48,223 bases of DNA from Erysipelotrichaceae bacterium (GCA_017550145.1 JAFZQG010000011.1:1-48223); one strand, 5' to 3'. Positions 36,392-45,018 are shown, counted from the first letter of the stretch. Numbers and translations are program-made. Notes: generated by a model not told the origin, from the sequence alone.

Positions 36392-36418
36392 TATAATAAT
36401 TATTCGGAGGAATTAATT
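36392..36418 (+). promoter_or_regulatory. -10 box and SD of the F420 ligase-like gene
   Basis: TATAAT at 36392-36397 and CGGAGG 8 nt before the ATG at 36419. The SD decides for this start rather than the in-frame ATG at 36386, which would overlap the -10 box. No clear -35 is seen. A divergent TATAAT for the FAD oxidoreductase lies about 20 nt away on the minus strand. Confidence 0.55.
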
Positions 36419-37609
36419 ATGTCCAGATTGACAGGTACAGTTTCCAGGGGCATCCGTTGTCCGATAATCAAACAGGGTGATGACCTTTCAACCATCGTAA
36501 CCAGTTCGGTGCTCAATGCAGCCAGAGCGGAGAATTTCGAGCTTCATGACCGTGATGTCGTGGCGATCACCGAATCGGTTGTTGCCAGAGCACAAGGCAA
36601 CTATTGCACAGTAGAAGATATTGCTGATGACGTTAGAGAGAAACTCGGAGGCAATGATATCGGTGTTATCTTCCCGATCACTTCCCGTAACCGTTTTTCC
36701 GTACTTCTTACCGGTATCGCTAAAGGCGCAAAGAAGATCTATCTGATGCTTTCATATCCATCTGATGAAGTCGGCAATGCCTTCTTGACTTATGATGAAC
36801 TTGATATGAAAGGTGTCAATCCTTTCTCCGATGTTTTATCGGAAAAACAGTATCACGAACTGTTTGGTGATCCGGTCCATGAATTCACCGGCGTCAACTA
36901 TGTCGACTACTACCGTGAACTGATCGAAAATACAGGATGCGAATGCGAAATAATCTTCGCCAATCAGGCCAGAACTATTTTAAACTATACGAAAAACGTC
37001 CTGGCATGTGATATTCATACCCGTTTCAGAACCAAGAGAATCCTTAAGGAACTCGGTGCCAATGTCTATGGACTTGATGATATAATGACCGCTCCGATCA
37101 ACGGTTCAGGTTATAACGAAAAGTACGGCCTTTTAGGCTCAAATAAAGCTACCGATGATAAGGTCAAACTCTTCCCTCGTGATGCCCAGAGTCTTGTTGA
37201 AGAGATTCAGAAATCCTTCCATATGGAAACAGGCAAAAACATCGAAGTCATGATTTATGGCGACGGTGCGTTCAAAGATCCGCAGGGCAAGATCTGGGAA
37301 CTGGCAGACCCTGTCGTTTCCCCTTTCTATACCAGCGGCTTAAAGGGAACACCTAATGAAGTAAAGATCAAATATCTAGCCGATAACGATTATAAGGATC
37401 TCAAAGGCGAAGAACTTAAGGAAGCGATCAAGAACAGCATCAAGGAAAAAGACAGCAACCTGGTCGGCAAAATGGTTTCCGAAGGAACCACACCTCGTCA
37501 GCTGACTGATCTGATCGGTTCGCTCTGTGACCTGACTTCCGGTTCCGGCGATAAAGGCACACCGGTTGTCCTGGTTCAGGGTTACTTCGATAACTATACA
37601 AATGAGTAA
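36419..37609 (+). CDS. Coenzyme F420-0:L-glutamate ligase-like (CofE/FbiB-type) protein
   Basis: A 396-residue protein whose first ~250 residues match the F420-0 gamma-glutamyl ligase fold. Relevant segments are VSRGIRCPIIKQGDDL, DRDVVAITESVVARAQGN, NRFSVLLTGIAKGAKKIYLML and the VMIYGDGAFKDPQGKIWELADPVVSP region. Firmicutes that lack F420 often carry such relatives, whose reaction is unknown, perhaps glutamyl or other amino-acid ligation to a phosphorylated substrate. No F420 biosynthesis genes (cofC, cofD, fbiC) are in the window. The C-terminal ~130 residues contain acidic segments of no known domain. It is monocistronic, with a terminator. Confidence 0.75.
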   Translation: MSRLTGTVSRGIRCPIIKQGDDLSTIVTSSVLNAARAENFELHDRDVVAITESVVARAQGNYCTVEDIADDVREKLGGNDIGVIFPITSRNRFSVLLTGIAKGAKKIYLMLSYPSDEVGNAFLTYDELDMKGVNPFSDVLSEKQYHELFGDPVHEFTGVNYVDYYRELIENTGCECEIIFANQARTILNYTKNVLACDIHTRFRTKRILKELGANVYGLDDIMTAPINGSGYNEKYGLLGSNKATDDKVKLFPRDAQSLVEEIQKSFHMETGKNIEVMIYGDGAFKDPQGKIWELADPVVSPFYTSGLKGTPNEVKIKYLADNDYKDLKGEELKEAIKNSIKEKDSNLVGKMVSEGTTPRQLTDLIGSLCDLTSGSGDKGTPVVLVQGYFDNYTNE

Positions 37610-37612
37610 AAG

Positions 37613-37638
37613 AAAGAAGGAATTAAATTTCCTTCTTT
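37613..37638. terminator. Bidirectional terminator
   Basis: AAAGAAGGAA / TTCCTTCTTT 10-bp stem (37613-37622 with 37629-37638), with TT after it on the plus strand and TCTTTTAC on the minus strand. It separates the converging F420 ligase-like and ABC ATPase genes. Confidence 0.8.
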
Positions 37639-37639
37639 T

Positions 37640-38434
37640 TTAACCCAAGATTGCGGCATCATTACTGAATTCTTCACCGCTGGCTTTTTCAAACATCTCC
37701 AGCAGTTTTTCTACGGTCAGTTTCTTCTTTTCTTCACCGCGGATATCCAGAATTATCTTGCCGTTATTAAGCATCAGCAAACGGTCACCGTGAATGATCG
37801 CATCTTTCATATTATGTGTAACCATGAAAGTAGTAAGCTGAGATTTACGAACGATCTTATCTGTAACATCCAGAACCTTCTGGGCGGTTTTCGGATCCAG
37901 AGCGGCCGTATGTTCATCTAACAGGAGCAGACGCGGACGCTGTAAAGTCGCCATGATCAGGGTCAGAGCCTGACGCTGACCGCCAGATAATAATCCAACT
38001 TTAGTTGAAAGACGGTCTTCAAGACCCAGATCAAATTCTTTTAACAGATGTCTGAAAGTCTCTCTTTCATCCGGATAGATACCGTTGGCCAGTCCTCTTC
38101 TTTTGCCTCTGCGATGGGCTAAAGCCAGATTTTCTTCGATCCACATATCGGCAGCCGTACCCATCATTGGATCCTGGAAAACACGGCCGATATATTTAGC
38201 TCTTTTATCTTCAGAGAGTTTAGTTACATCATTATCATCGATAAAGATCTTGCCTTCATCGACAAGCCATACACCGGCAATGGCATTTAACAGTGTAGAT
38301 TTACCGGCACCGTTGGAGCCGATGACCGTAACGAATTCACCGTCTTCCAGAACCAGATCGACACCGTCCAGCGCCATCTTTTCGTTGATCGTTCCGGGGT
38401 TGAATGTTTTATGGATATTTTCTATTCTAAGCAT
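37640..38434 (-). CDS. ABC transporter ATPase, TrpZ-like (aromatic amino acid importer)
   Basis: A 264-residue ATPase with Walker A GSNGAGKST, signature LSGGQRQAL, Walker B LLLLDEHTAAL and the H-loop in MVTHNMKDA. It is the third gene after a TrpX-type binding protein and a branched-chain-type permease. It overlaps the permease gene by 1 nt. In streptococci the same three-gene set is called trpXYZ. The upstream T-box puts expression under uncharged-tRNA control. Confidence 0.88.
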   Translation of the reverse strand: MLRIENIHKTFNPGTINEKMALDGVDLVLEDGEFVTVIGSNGAGKSTLLNAIAGVWLVDEGKIFIDDNDVTKLSEDKRAKYIGRVFQDPMMGTAADMWIEENLALAHRRGKRRGLANGIYPDERETFRHLLKEFDLGLEDRLSTKVGLLSGGQRQALTLIMATLQRPRLLLLDEHTAALDPKTAQKVLDVTDKIVRKSQLTTFMVTHNMKDAIIHGDRLLMLNNGKIILDIRGEEKKKLTVEKLLEMFEKASGEEFSNDAAILG

Positions 38435-39321
38435 CAGTTGTTCCCCTTTCGCAGATTCGGAATTGACAGTGCCAGCATAACGATAATTGCCGTAGCCAGT
38501 TTCAGGTCGTTGGAATCAACTCTGAGCCATAAGACGATAATCATGATCAGATAATAAACGATGCCGCCAACTATGACAAAGAACAGTCGCATATAGAATG
38601 AACAGCCCTTCGGGAAAATAACTTCTGAAAGCACTTCGCCGATAATGATCGCCGCTAAACCTATAACGATCGCACCACGGCCCATATTGATATCGGAGAA
38701 TCCCTGATACTGAGCCATCAGACCACCGGCCATTGCAACCAAGCCGTTGCCTAAGGCAAAGCCGATGACTTTCATATTATTGACATTGATGCCCTGAGCC
38801 AGAGCCATATGCGAGTTATTTCCGGTAGCACGGATCGCACAACCCTGTTCGGTACCGAAATACCAGTACATGATTGCGATAAGTGCGATCGAGAAGCCGA
38901 CACCGACTGTAATAGCCATCGGGATATTACGCATCGAAATAAGGACTTTATTTTTAGTTGGGTTACATGAAACATTGGCAACCATGCCCATGATATGCAG
39001 GTTGATCGAATACAGACCAAACTGAACCAGGATACCTGACAATATAGCCGGAATCTTGAGCTTGGTATGAATCAGACCGGTAATCATTCCAATGAAAATA
39101 CCGGTAACAAAAGCAACCAGCAAAGCGATCCACGGATTTACACCCGAAGTTATCAGCATGACAGCGGTAGCTCCACCAGTGGCAAAAGAGCCATCCACAG
39201 TAAGGTCTGACTCTTTTAACACTCTGAAGGTTATATAGATTCCTAGGGCCATGATGCCCCAGATAATACCTTGGGCAATGCCTCCCGGAATTCTTGAAAT
39301 TAAATTAGGAATTGTAATCAT
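38434..39321 (-). CDS. ABC transporter permease, TrpY-like (BPD_transp_2 family)
   Basis: A 295-residue membrane protein with 8-9 hydrophobic segments and the family features IPGGIAQGIIWGIMALGIYITFRVL, LTVDGSFATGGATAVML and GCAIRATGNNSHMALAQGIN (cytoplasmic ATPase-contact loop). It belongs to the permease group used for branched-chain amino acids, ribose-type and ABC_sub_bind systems. The gene lies 9 nt after the binding-protein gene and overlaps the ATPase gene by 1 nt. The likely substrate is tyrosine or another aromatic amino acid. Confidence 0.88.
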   Translation of the reverse strand: MITIPNLISRIPGGIAQGIIWGIMALGIYITFRVLKESDLTVDGSFATGGATAVMLITSGVNPWIALLVAFVTGIFIGMITGLIHTKLKIPAILSGILVQFGLYSINLHIMGMVANVSCNPTKNKVLISMRNIPMAITVGVGFSIALIAIMYWYFGTEQGCAIRATGNNSHMALAQGINVNNMKVIGFALGNGLVAMAGGLMAQYQGFSDINMGRGAIVIGLAAIIIGEVLSEVIFPKGCSFYMRLFFVIVGGIVYYLIMIIVLWLRVDSNDLKLATAIIVMLALSIPNLRKGNN

Positions 39322-39330
39322 ATAAGCGGA

Positions 39331-40299
39331 TTATTCACATTTTACGAAATCTTCAGGAACAGTAATACCGAGTAATTCACATACTTCTGCATTGTATTTC
39401 TTAACCGGATTAGGGAAGTACTGAATAGCCATTTCTTCGATCTTAGCCTCATTCTTGAGGATCTTGACAGCCATCTTGCCTGTCTCGACACCAAGATCGT
39501 AGTAGTTGATAGTTAAAGTCGCAACACCACAGAGCTTGCAGATACCTTCTTCACCGGCGAAGACCGGAACTTTCTTGTCTAAAACAACATTGGCGATCGT
39601 TTCAGCGCAGCTTGCTGCCTGGTTGTCAGTCGGAATGTATAATGCATCGACCTGTGCGCAGAGATCTTCAGTGACTAAAGCGATATCGTTGGAATCGGTA
39701 AAGGAAGATGCGATGACTTTAATGCCCTTGCCTTCCAGATACTTGCTTACAACTTCAACCTGGTATTTGGAGTTAGCTTCATTGGAACAGAAGATGATAC
39801 CGACAGTCTTAACCTCTGGTAAAATATCGAGAATCATCTGCGCCTGCTGATCGAGCGGAGCCAGATCACTTGTACCGGAAACATTAGCACCGACTGTACC
39901 GCTGAAATTGTCGATGCCTAAGGCTACACCGTATTCGGTAACGGAAGTACCCAAGATTGGAATATCACCGGTTGCGGAAACCGCTGCCTGTAAAGCCGGA
40001 GTGGCGTTAGCCATGATCAGATCAACACCGTCATTGACAAAGCCCTGAGCAATTGTTGAACAGGTTGCGGAATCACCGGCCGCATTCTGTACATTTATGT
40101 CAGCATCCGGGAATTCCTTGGATACGACATCCACAAATCCCTGGGTTGCCGCATCAAGTGCTGCGTGCTGGACCAGCTGCACAACACCGATCTTGATAGC
40201 GGTGTTATCTTCATTTCCACCGTTACCGTTTCCACCGGAACATCCGGCAAGTGTCAATACTGTGAGTACTGACAGAAGAACAACTAATAATTTTTTCAT
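39331..40299 (-). CDS. ABC substrate-binding lipoprotein, TrpX-like (ABC_sub_bind family)
   Basis: A 322-residue lipoprotein with lipobox LTLAGC (Cys20) and a short Gly/Asn linker. The body follows the ABC_sub_bind (PF04392) pattern: IKIGVVQLVQHAALDAATQGF, NAAGDSATCSTIAQGFV, DLIMANATPALQAA and LCAQVDALYIPTDN. The frame stays open to 40371, but that would read through the T-box terminator. The ATG at 40297-40299 has GGGAGAG about 9 nt upstream and starts a proper signal peptide, so it is the right start. The family includes TrpX of streptococci. First gene of the importer operon. Confidence 0.9.
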   Translation of the reverse strand: MKKLLVVLLSVLTVLTLAGCSGGNGNGGNEDNTAIKIGVVQLVQHAALDAATQGFVDVVSKEFPDADINVQNAAGDSATCSTIAQGFVNDGVDLIMANATPALQAAVSATGDIPILGTSVTEYGVALGIDNFSGTVGANVSGTSDLAPLDQQAQMILDILPEVKTVGIIFCSNEANSKYQVEVVSKYLEGKGIKVIASSFTDSNDIALVTEDLCAQVDALYIPTDNQAASCAETIANVVLDKKVPVFAGEEGICKLCGVATLTINYYDLGVETGKMAVKILKNEAKIEEMAIQYFPNPVKKYNAEVCELLGITVPEDFVKCE

Positions 40300-40320
40300 G
40301 ATTTTCTCTCCCTCTGAATA

Positions 40321-40343
40321 AAAAAACGTCCTGCACAAGGACG
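40321..40343 (-). terminator. T-box terminator
   Basis: CGTCCT-TGTGC-AGGACG stem followed by TTTTTT on the minus strand, directly after the T-box sequence and upstream of the binding-protein SD. Confidence 0.85.
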
Positions 40344-40565
40344 AATCAATCGTGTTACCACCTTTTTTCAATAATACATTACTGTACTACTCTCTTCAGC
40401 CACCAACATGGCTTCGGTCTTTAACGGAACCTTTCCGGGATACCCTACTTGATTCAGATATCCGACTCGGTAATGTATTCTCGTCTGACTATCATGGCAG
40501 CTTGCACCAACCGCTGTCTCTCTTCAATGAATCATCAACGATACTGTTTACTTCAAAGTCTGTAA
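40344..40565 (-). ncRNA. T-box leader, candidate specifier UAC (tyrosine)
   Basis: On the minus strand the leader has a Stem I with the AGAGAG bulge, the distal element GGTTGGTGCAAGCTG, the conserved T-box sequence AAGGTGGTAACACG (about 40350-40363) and a terminator, so the class is sure. By hand-folding, an upper stem CGTTGA / TCAGACG (one bulge) places GAATACATT on the 3' side of the specifier loop. The codon there would be UAC (plus-strand 40475-40477), for tRNA-Tyr. AAU or GAA are other readings if the loop is shifted. Uncharged tRNA binding would allow read-through into the ABC importer. Confidence 0.87.
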
Positions 40566-40577
40566 CTGATTCTATTC

Positions 40578-40606
40578 TATGAAAACAATGAAAACATGTC
40601 AACACT
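40578..40606 (-). promoter_or_regulatory. T-box/ABC operon promoter
   Basis: On the minus strand TTGACA (perfect) and TAGAAT are separated by 17 nt, just upstream of T-box Stem I. Positions are about 40601-40606 and 40578-40583. Confidence 0.8.
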
Positions 40607-40635
40607 TTTTTTACAATTTTTTTCTGAAAATATTT

Positions 40636-41586
40636 TCATTCTTTCTTGCACATAACAGACCCGTTAAATAACGGTAAGAATACATAACCCTTTTCTGCCA
40701 TGCCTTCGATGATTTCCGGCAAAGCCACAAGCGTATTTGCCGAATAGTCATGCATCAGAACAACCACAATATTCTTCCCTTCAAGATTATTTAAAACATT
40801 ATCACGGTATTCTTCCGCACTCAATACTCTCATCCCGTCTCCGGTCTCGCAGTTCCAGTCAACATAACCGTAACCCATTTCCACTAGGATCGGAATGATC
40901 ACAGGAATCTTATATGAAGTATCGCTGCCGCCTGGAAAACGCATAACGTCTGTCGTATAACCGTATCTGTTATATATGAACTCTCTGTTTCTTTCTATAT
41001 CTGCTACAAAACCTTCTACTGTACTGTAGACACTGTTTTTACCCAGTTTATGTGTAGCTGTATGATTGCCCAGAGTATGACCTGATTCTATTATCCTTCG
41101 ATATATCGCATCATATGCATCATTTTCCTCCGTGTATCCGGTTTCCGTACACTTCATCAGATAAAAGAATGTTGCCGGAACATCATATTCTTCCAGTACA
41201 TCCAGAAACTGCATACTCTTCAAATACGGGCCATCATCAAATGTCAGATAGGCAATCTTCTTATCGGTCTTACCATTCAGCACCATATTCTCCAGAACCG
41301 AAGCTTCTTCAAAGAATTCGCTTCTGACTTTTTCGAGATTACTGTTTATATCTTCATATTCTTCAAGTCTTTTCTGCGCTTCAAGATACTTATTATCGAT
41401 TTCTTCATATTGCGCTCTGATACCATCAACTTCATTTTGCAATTCAAATAATGCCTTGTTTAATTCAACATTAGAAAAAGCACAGTTGTTACCGTTGTTT
41501 ATAAGAATGATTACGGTCATGACGCAAACAAAAAGCGATACTAGCGTCCCGTAATATTTTTCAGGTTTTCCAGTCTTGCCTTCCAT
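40636..41586 (-). CDS. Membrane-anchored polysaccharide deacetylase (NodB homology, CE4)
   Basis: The N-terminus has one membrane segment (about 15-30, LVSLFVCVMTVIILI). A coiled-coil region (about 40-95, FELQNEVDGIRAQYEEIDNKY...) precedes the CE4 domain: motif 1 TFDDGP, motif 2 HTLGNHTATH, motif 3 MRFPGGSDTS, and later DWNCETGD and VLMHD. The metal-binding Asp and His residues are present. Such enzymes remove acetyl groups from peptidoglycan or other surface glycans. It overlaps the small coiled-coil protein gene by 46 nt in another frame. No strong SD is seen, so translation probably depends on coupling. Confidence 0.9.
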   Translation of the reverse strand: MEGKTGKPEKYYGTLVSLFVCVMTVIILINNGNNCAFSNVELNKALFELQNEVDGIRAQYEEIDNKYLEAQKRLEEYEDINSNLEKVRSEFFEEASVLENMVLNGKTDKKIAYLTFDDGPYLKSMQFLDVLEEYDVPATFFYLMKCTETGYTEENDAYDAIYRRIIESGHTLGNHTATHKLGKNSVYSTVEGFVADIERNREFIYNRYGYTTDVMRFPGGSDTSYKIPVIIPILVEMGYGYVDWNCETGDGMRVLSAEEYRDNVLNNLEGKNIVVVLMHDYSANTLVALPEIIEGMAEKGYVFLPLFNGSVMCKKE

Positions 41587-41831
41587 ATGTCGTATTCTCT
41601 GTATTTTCCATCATCAAAAGAAGCGATATCATCGTTCAGTTGTTTCAGTTCATTATCTTTTTCGTTTATATTGCTTTCTAACTGTATCTTTTCTTCTTCA
41701 AGAACGGATATTTCCTTCTTCAGATCAAGATTTTCTCTATATACACCTGAAGTCTTAAGAAAACACGCAATGATCACTATTGCTTCAAGAAGATAAATAA
41801 TGAATCTGATGTTTTTATTTTTTGCCTGCAT
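41541..41831 (-). CDS. Small membrane protein with coiled coil (FtsL/DivIC-like layout)
   Basis: A 96-residue protein: short basic N-terminus (MQAKNKNIRF), one membrane segment (about 9-25, FIIYLLEAIVIIACFL), then a heptad-rich coiled coil (about 33-75, NLDLKKEISVLEEEKIQLE...) and a polar tail. The layout is that of bitopic divisome proteins such as FtsL or DivIC, but the sequence is not close enough to name it. It overlaps the DMT transporter end by 17 nt and the deacetylase start by 46 nt, so the three genes form one unit. The deacetylase has the same TM plus coiled-coil N-terminus, suggesting partners. Confidence 0.65.
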   Translation of the reverse strand: MQAKNKNIRFIIYLLEAIVIIACFLKTSGVYRENLDLKKEISVLEEEKIQLESNINEKDNELKQLNDDIASFDDGKYREYDIWKARLENLKNITGR

Positions 41832-42699
41832 ATAATTCGTTGCCTAATGAAGCTCCCACTATCATTATCGCACCGATGATACCGGAAAAGCCGATTTTCT
41901 CATTCAGGATCAGTGCTCCGATCAGCACATTAAGTACCGGCTCAAGATAACCCAGGACCGCAATGCTTTGAGGTGATAATGTATCAATGGAACTGAAATA
42001 ACAGATATAAGCTACTCCGGTATGAAAGATACCTAAAATAATAACAATTAGAGTCGATCTTAGATCAAAAGAAACAGGAAAACCTTTATTGAATAATACA
42101 TAAGGGAATACGATCGCTGCCGAAGCCAATAACTGCACAAATGTCTTTTCCAATGGCTTTATATCCGTAAGTCGGCGGTTACATAAAACAAGGATCACAA
42201 AACCCAATGCAGCCAGTAAACCGTAGATCACACAATACGGATCTCCATTACTCTGGCCATCAAAGATTCCGATCAGAAACAGCATGCCCACAAAAGCTGC
42301 GATAATGCAGAAGATCTGATAGATATTGATCTTTTCCTTATATATCAGTGAAGTGATAACGACTACGATGATCGGTGCCAGATAATTACATAAAGAAGAG
42401 ATAGCTATGCCATGACGGTATCCCGCAAACAGAAAGACCCAGTTGAAACCTAACGCAAAACCCGAACAGATCAACAGAAACAGATTCTTTCTGATCGAGA
42501 GATAATCAAATTTCTCTTTCCGATACAACAAAACAAGCAAGATAAAAACGGAGCCCAGAAAACCGCGGCAGAGTACCACAAATTCAGAACTGTATGAAGT
42601 GAAATGCAGAAACAGACCGATCGTTCCATAGAGCCCTAAGGCAAAAAGATATCTTAATGTAGCGGAGTTTTTCATGATTTGTCTAATATCATACAACAC
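41815..42699 (-). CDS. DMT superfamily (EamA) transporter
   Basis: A 294-residue protein with ten hydrophobic segments in two EamA repeats, the second half containing TGVAYICYFSSIDTLSPQSIAVLGYLEPVLNVLIGALILNE, the typical EamA end motif. Such proteins export amino acids or related metabolites; the substrate is unknown. The longest frame starts with GTG (42697-42699), with a weak GGG 6 nt upstream. An ATG eight codons inside (42673-42675) is an equally good start, and a possible TATGAT box lies 12 nt before it. First gene of a three-gene unit with the coiled-coil protein and deacetylase. Confidence 0.85.
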   Translation of the reverse strand: MLYDIRQIMKNSATLRYLFALGLYGTIGLFLHFTSYSSEFVVLCRGFLGSVFILLVLLYRKEKFDYLSIRKNLFLLICSGFALGFNWVFLFAGYRHGIAISSLCNYLAPIIVVVITSLIYKEKINIYQIFCIIAAFVGMLFLIGIFDGQSNGDPYCVIYGLLAALGFVILVLCNRRLTDIKPLEKTFVQLLASAAIVFPYVLFNKGFPVSFDLRSTLIVIILGIFHTGVAYICYFSSIDTLSPQSIAVLGYLEPVLNVLIGALILNEKIGFSGIIGAIMIVGASLGNELYAGKK

Positions 42700-42793
42700 A
42701 AGTTGCCCTATTTAAAGCCGCATGCCTGTGATTTATCAGGTAAGATTTATTCTCTTATGTTAGAATAATTGAAGTAAAAAGGAGATCCAAACT

Positions 42794-44458
42794 ATGACTA
42801 TAGAGGAAAAACTGATCACTTCGCTTACGGCTATCGTCAAAGATCTTTATGATATCGAAGCAGCCGAAGACATGATCATGGTCGAAATACCTAAAGATAA
42901 CCATAACGGCGATTATTCGACGAATATTGCGATGCGTCTGACCAAGGTACTTAAAAGACGTCCTCAGGAAATAGCTGAAGAAATAAAAACAAAACTGCTG
43001 GAAGATGTTGAGGATATCCAGAATATCGAAATAGCCGGACCGGGCTTCATCAATTTCTGGTTAAAGAAAGATGCGATGGCCGATATCATCAACACCGTTA
43101 TTAAGGCTCAGGATAAATACGGTTATTCTGACAGCGGTAAAGGTGTCAAAGTCCTGGAAGAATATGTCAGTGCCAACCCTACCGGACCGTTACACTGCGG
43201 TCATGCCAGAGGAGCCTGCTGGGGTGATTCTGTTGCCAGAATCATGAATGCAGCCGGTTATCAGACTACCAGAGAATACTATATCAACGATGCCGGAGCA
43301 CAGATGATGAATCTGGGCAAATCACTTTTAGGACGCTACAGAGAACTTTTCGGTCTGGATTTCACTTTACCGGAAGACGGTTATCACGGACCGGATGTGA
43401 TTGAGATAGCCAAAGAAATAAAAGAAAAAGACGGCGATAAATATCTGAATATGCCGGAAGAAGAAGCTGTTCTTGAATTAAAGGAATTAGGCAAGGAACT
43501 GGAACTTGCCAGAATCAGAAGAGACCTTGAATATTATGGCTGTGCTTTTGATTCATGGATTTCCGAACAGTGGATTGTTTCTCAGGGTCTGGTTGAAAAA
43601 GCTGTCGAAAAGATGGATTCCATGGGCCTGCTTTATGAAAAAGACGGAGCTATATGGTTCAAAGCTACCGAATATGGCGATGATAAGGACAGAGTCTTAA
43701 AGAAATCAGACGGTTACTATACCTATATGACTCCGGATATCGCCAATCACATCTATAAATACGACCGCGGATATGAAATACTCGTCAATATCTGGGGTGC
43801 CGATCACCACGGATATATTCCGCGTATGAAAGCTGCAATGGAAGCCTTAGGTTATCCTCGTGACAATCTGCAGGTCGATCTGTGCCAGATGGTCAGAATG
43901 GTTGAAAACGGCCAGGAAGTCAAGATGTCCAAACGTACCGGTAATGCGATCACCTTAAGAGAACTGATCGATGATATCGGCGTTGACTGCGCCAGATACT
44001 TCTTCCTGTCAAAAGCTCTTGATACCCATCTGGATTTCGATCTGACCTTAGCAAGAACCAGATCCAATGATAACCCTGTCTATTATGCTCAATACGCCTA
44101 TGCGAGAATCTGTTCGGTCTTGAAACAGGCGGAAAACGGTTATCAGGTTCAGGATACATATAATCTTTTAAGCGATCCGAAAGAGATCGATCTGTTAAAA
44201 CACATCACTACCTTTACGGATGTAGTAGCTGATGCGGCCTTAACCAGAAGTCCAAACAAGATCTGCAACTACATTCAGAAGCTTGCCACATACTTCCATT
44301 CCTTCTATGGTGCCTGCAAGATCAATGACCGCAGTAATCCGGAATTAAGTAACGAAAGACTGGCCTTGAGTGATGCGACCAGGATCACCCTTAAAAATGC
44401 CCTGACATTACTGGGAGTAAGCGCTCCGGAAGTCATGGCTAAAGACGATAACGAATAA
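42794..44458 (+). CDS. argS: Arginyl-tRNA synthetase
   Basis: A class I synthetase of 554 residues, typical length. The N-terminal Add-1 domain is followed by VSANPTGPLHCGHARG (HIGH variant HCGH at 134-137), the KMSKR loop (about 375-380) and a DALR-type anticodon-binding C-terminus. AAGGAGAT 8 nt before the ATG is a strong SD. A TAGAAT box lies about 28 nt upstream. It charges the two tRNA-Arg species encoded at 47749-47986 and the rest of the Arg set. Confidence 0.97.
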   Translation: MTIEEKLITSLTAIVKDLYDIEAAEDMIMVEIPKDNHNGDYSTNIAMRLTKVLKRRPQEIAEEIKTKLLEDVEDIQNIEIAGPGFINFWLKKDAMADIINTVIKAQDKYGYSDSGKGVKVLEEYVSANPTGPLHCGHARGACWGDSVARIMNAAGYQTTREYYINDAGAQMMNLGKSLLGRYRELFGLDFTLPEDGYHGPDVIEIAKEIKEKDGDKYLNMPEEEAVLELKELGKELELARIRRDLEYYGCAFDSWISEQWIVSQGLVEKAVEKMDSMGLLYEKDGAIWFKATEYGDDKDRVLKKSDGYYTYMTPDIANHIYKYDRGYEILVNIWGADHHGYIPRMKAAMEALGYPRDNLQVDLCQMVRMVENGQEVKMSKRTGNAITLRELIDDIGVDCARYFFLSKALDTHLDFDLTLARTRSNDNPVYYAQYAYARICSVLKQAENGYQVQDTYNLLSDPKEIDLLKHITTFTDVVADAALTRSPNKICNYIQKLATYFHSFYGACKINDRSNPELSNERLALSDATRITLKNALTLLGVSAPEVMAKDDNE

Positions 44459-44466
44459 TACAGATA

Positions 44467-44493
44467 CCGCAGACATTCAAGTCTGCGGTTTTT
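44467..44493 (+). terminator. argS terminator
   Basis: CCGCAGAC-ATTCAA-GTCTGCGG stem (44467-44488) followed by TTTTT. The T run is only on the plus strand. Confidence 0.9.
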
Positions 44494-45010
44494 AATAAAT
44501 ATATTCCAAGAGATCCACAACGATCGTACCGGTATCAGGATAATATACTTCATATTCGCCGATATATGTGAAGCCTATTTTTTCATAAAGTCTGAATGCC
44601 GGTAAGTTCCCTTTTAGCACATCCAGATGGATAGTTTTGACTTTATTACGGTTATCTTCGATCACATATTTCAGCAGTTTATCTGAATAGCCTTTTCTTC
44701 TGAAAGAAGGATGAACCGCAAACAGATGCAGAACAGCTATTTCATTTTCCTCGAATTTCCTTGACCAGTTCGCATTCAGATAGATCTCATCTTCATGAAG
44801 ACGTGTTACACAGGCTGCGGCAATATCCTGATCTTCTTCCACAAAATAGAAAGAATCATTTTCTATAAATGATTCAAGATCGTTTCTTGAAGGATAGACA
44901 TCTTTTGTCCATTCCGGAGAGTATTCATCGAGTTTCTGATGAGCGATTACTTCGTCATAAAAAGAATACAGTCTTTCAAGATCTTTGCTTTGTGCTGTTT
45001 TGATTTTCAT
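44492..45010 (-). CDS. GNAT-family N-acetyltransferase
   Basis: A 172-residue GNAT protein: an N-terminal KIKTAQSKDLERLYSFYDEVI, the acetyl-CoA site as FAVHPSFRRKGYSDKLLKYVI (RRKGY version of Q/RxxGxG/A), and LDVLKGNLPAFRLYEKIGFTYIGE near the C-terminus. The substrate is unknown. The start ATG (45008-45010) has no SD. It lies 8 nt after a TATAAT box with a full -35 at 17 nt, so the mRNA should start at or beside the ATG. The promoter sits in the end of the araC-type gene. Confidence 0.88.
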   Translation of the reverse strand: MKIKTAQSKDLERLYSFYDEVIAHQKLDEYSPEWTKDVYPSRNDLESFIENDSFYFVEEDQDIAAACVTRLHEDEIYLNANWSRKFEENEIAVLHLFAVHPSFRRKGYSDKLLKYVIEDNRNKVKTIHLDVLKGNLPAFRLYEKIGFTYIGEYEVYYPDTGTIVVDLLEYIY

Positions 45011-45018
45011 TTGAATGC

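Noticed and set aside
40300..40371. N-terminal extension of the TrpX-like protein up to 40371
   Set aside because: It would translate through the T-box terminator. The ATG at 40299 has an SD and starts a proper lipoprotein signal.
40600..40640. TGAAAATATTTTCA palindrome after the deacetylase gene as a terminator
   Set aside because: The stem is entirely A/T except its ends, the loop is too small, and no T run follows in the direction of transcription.
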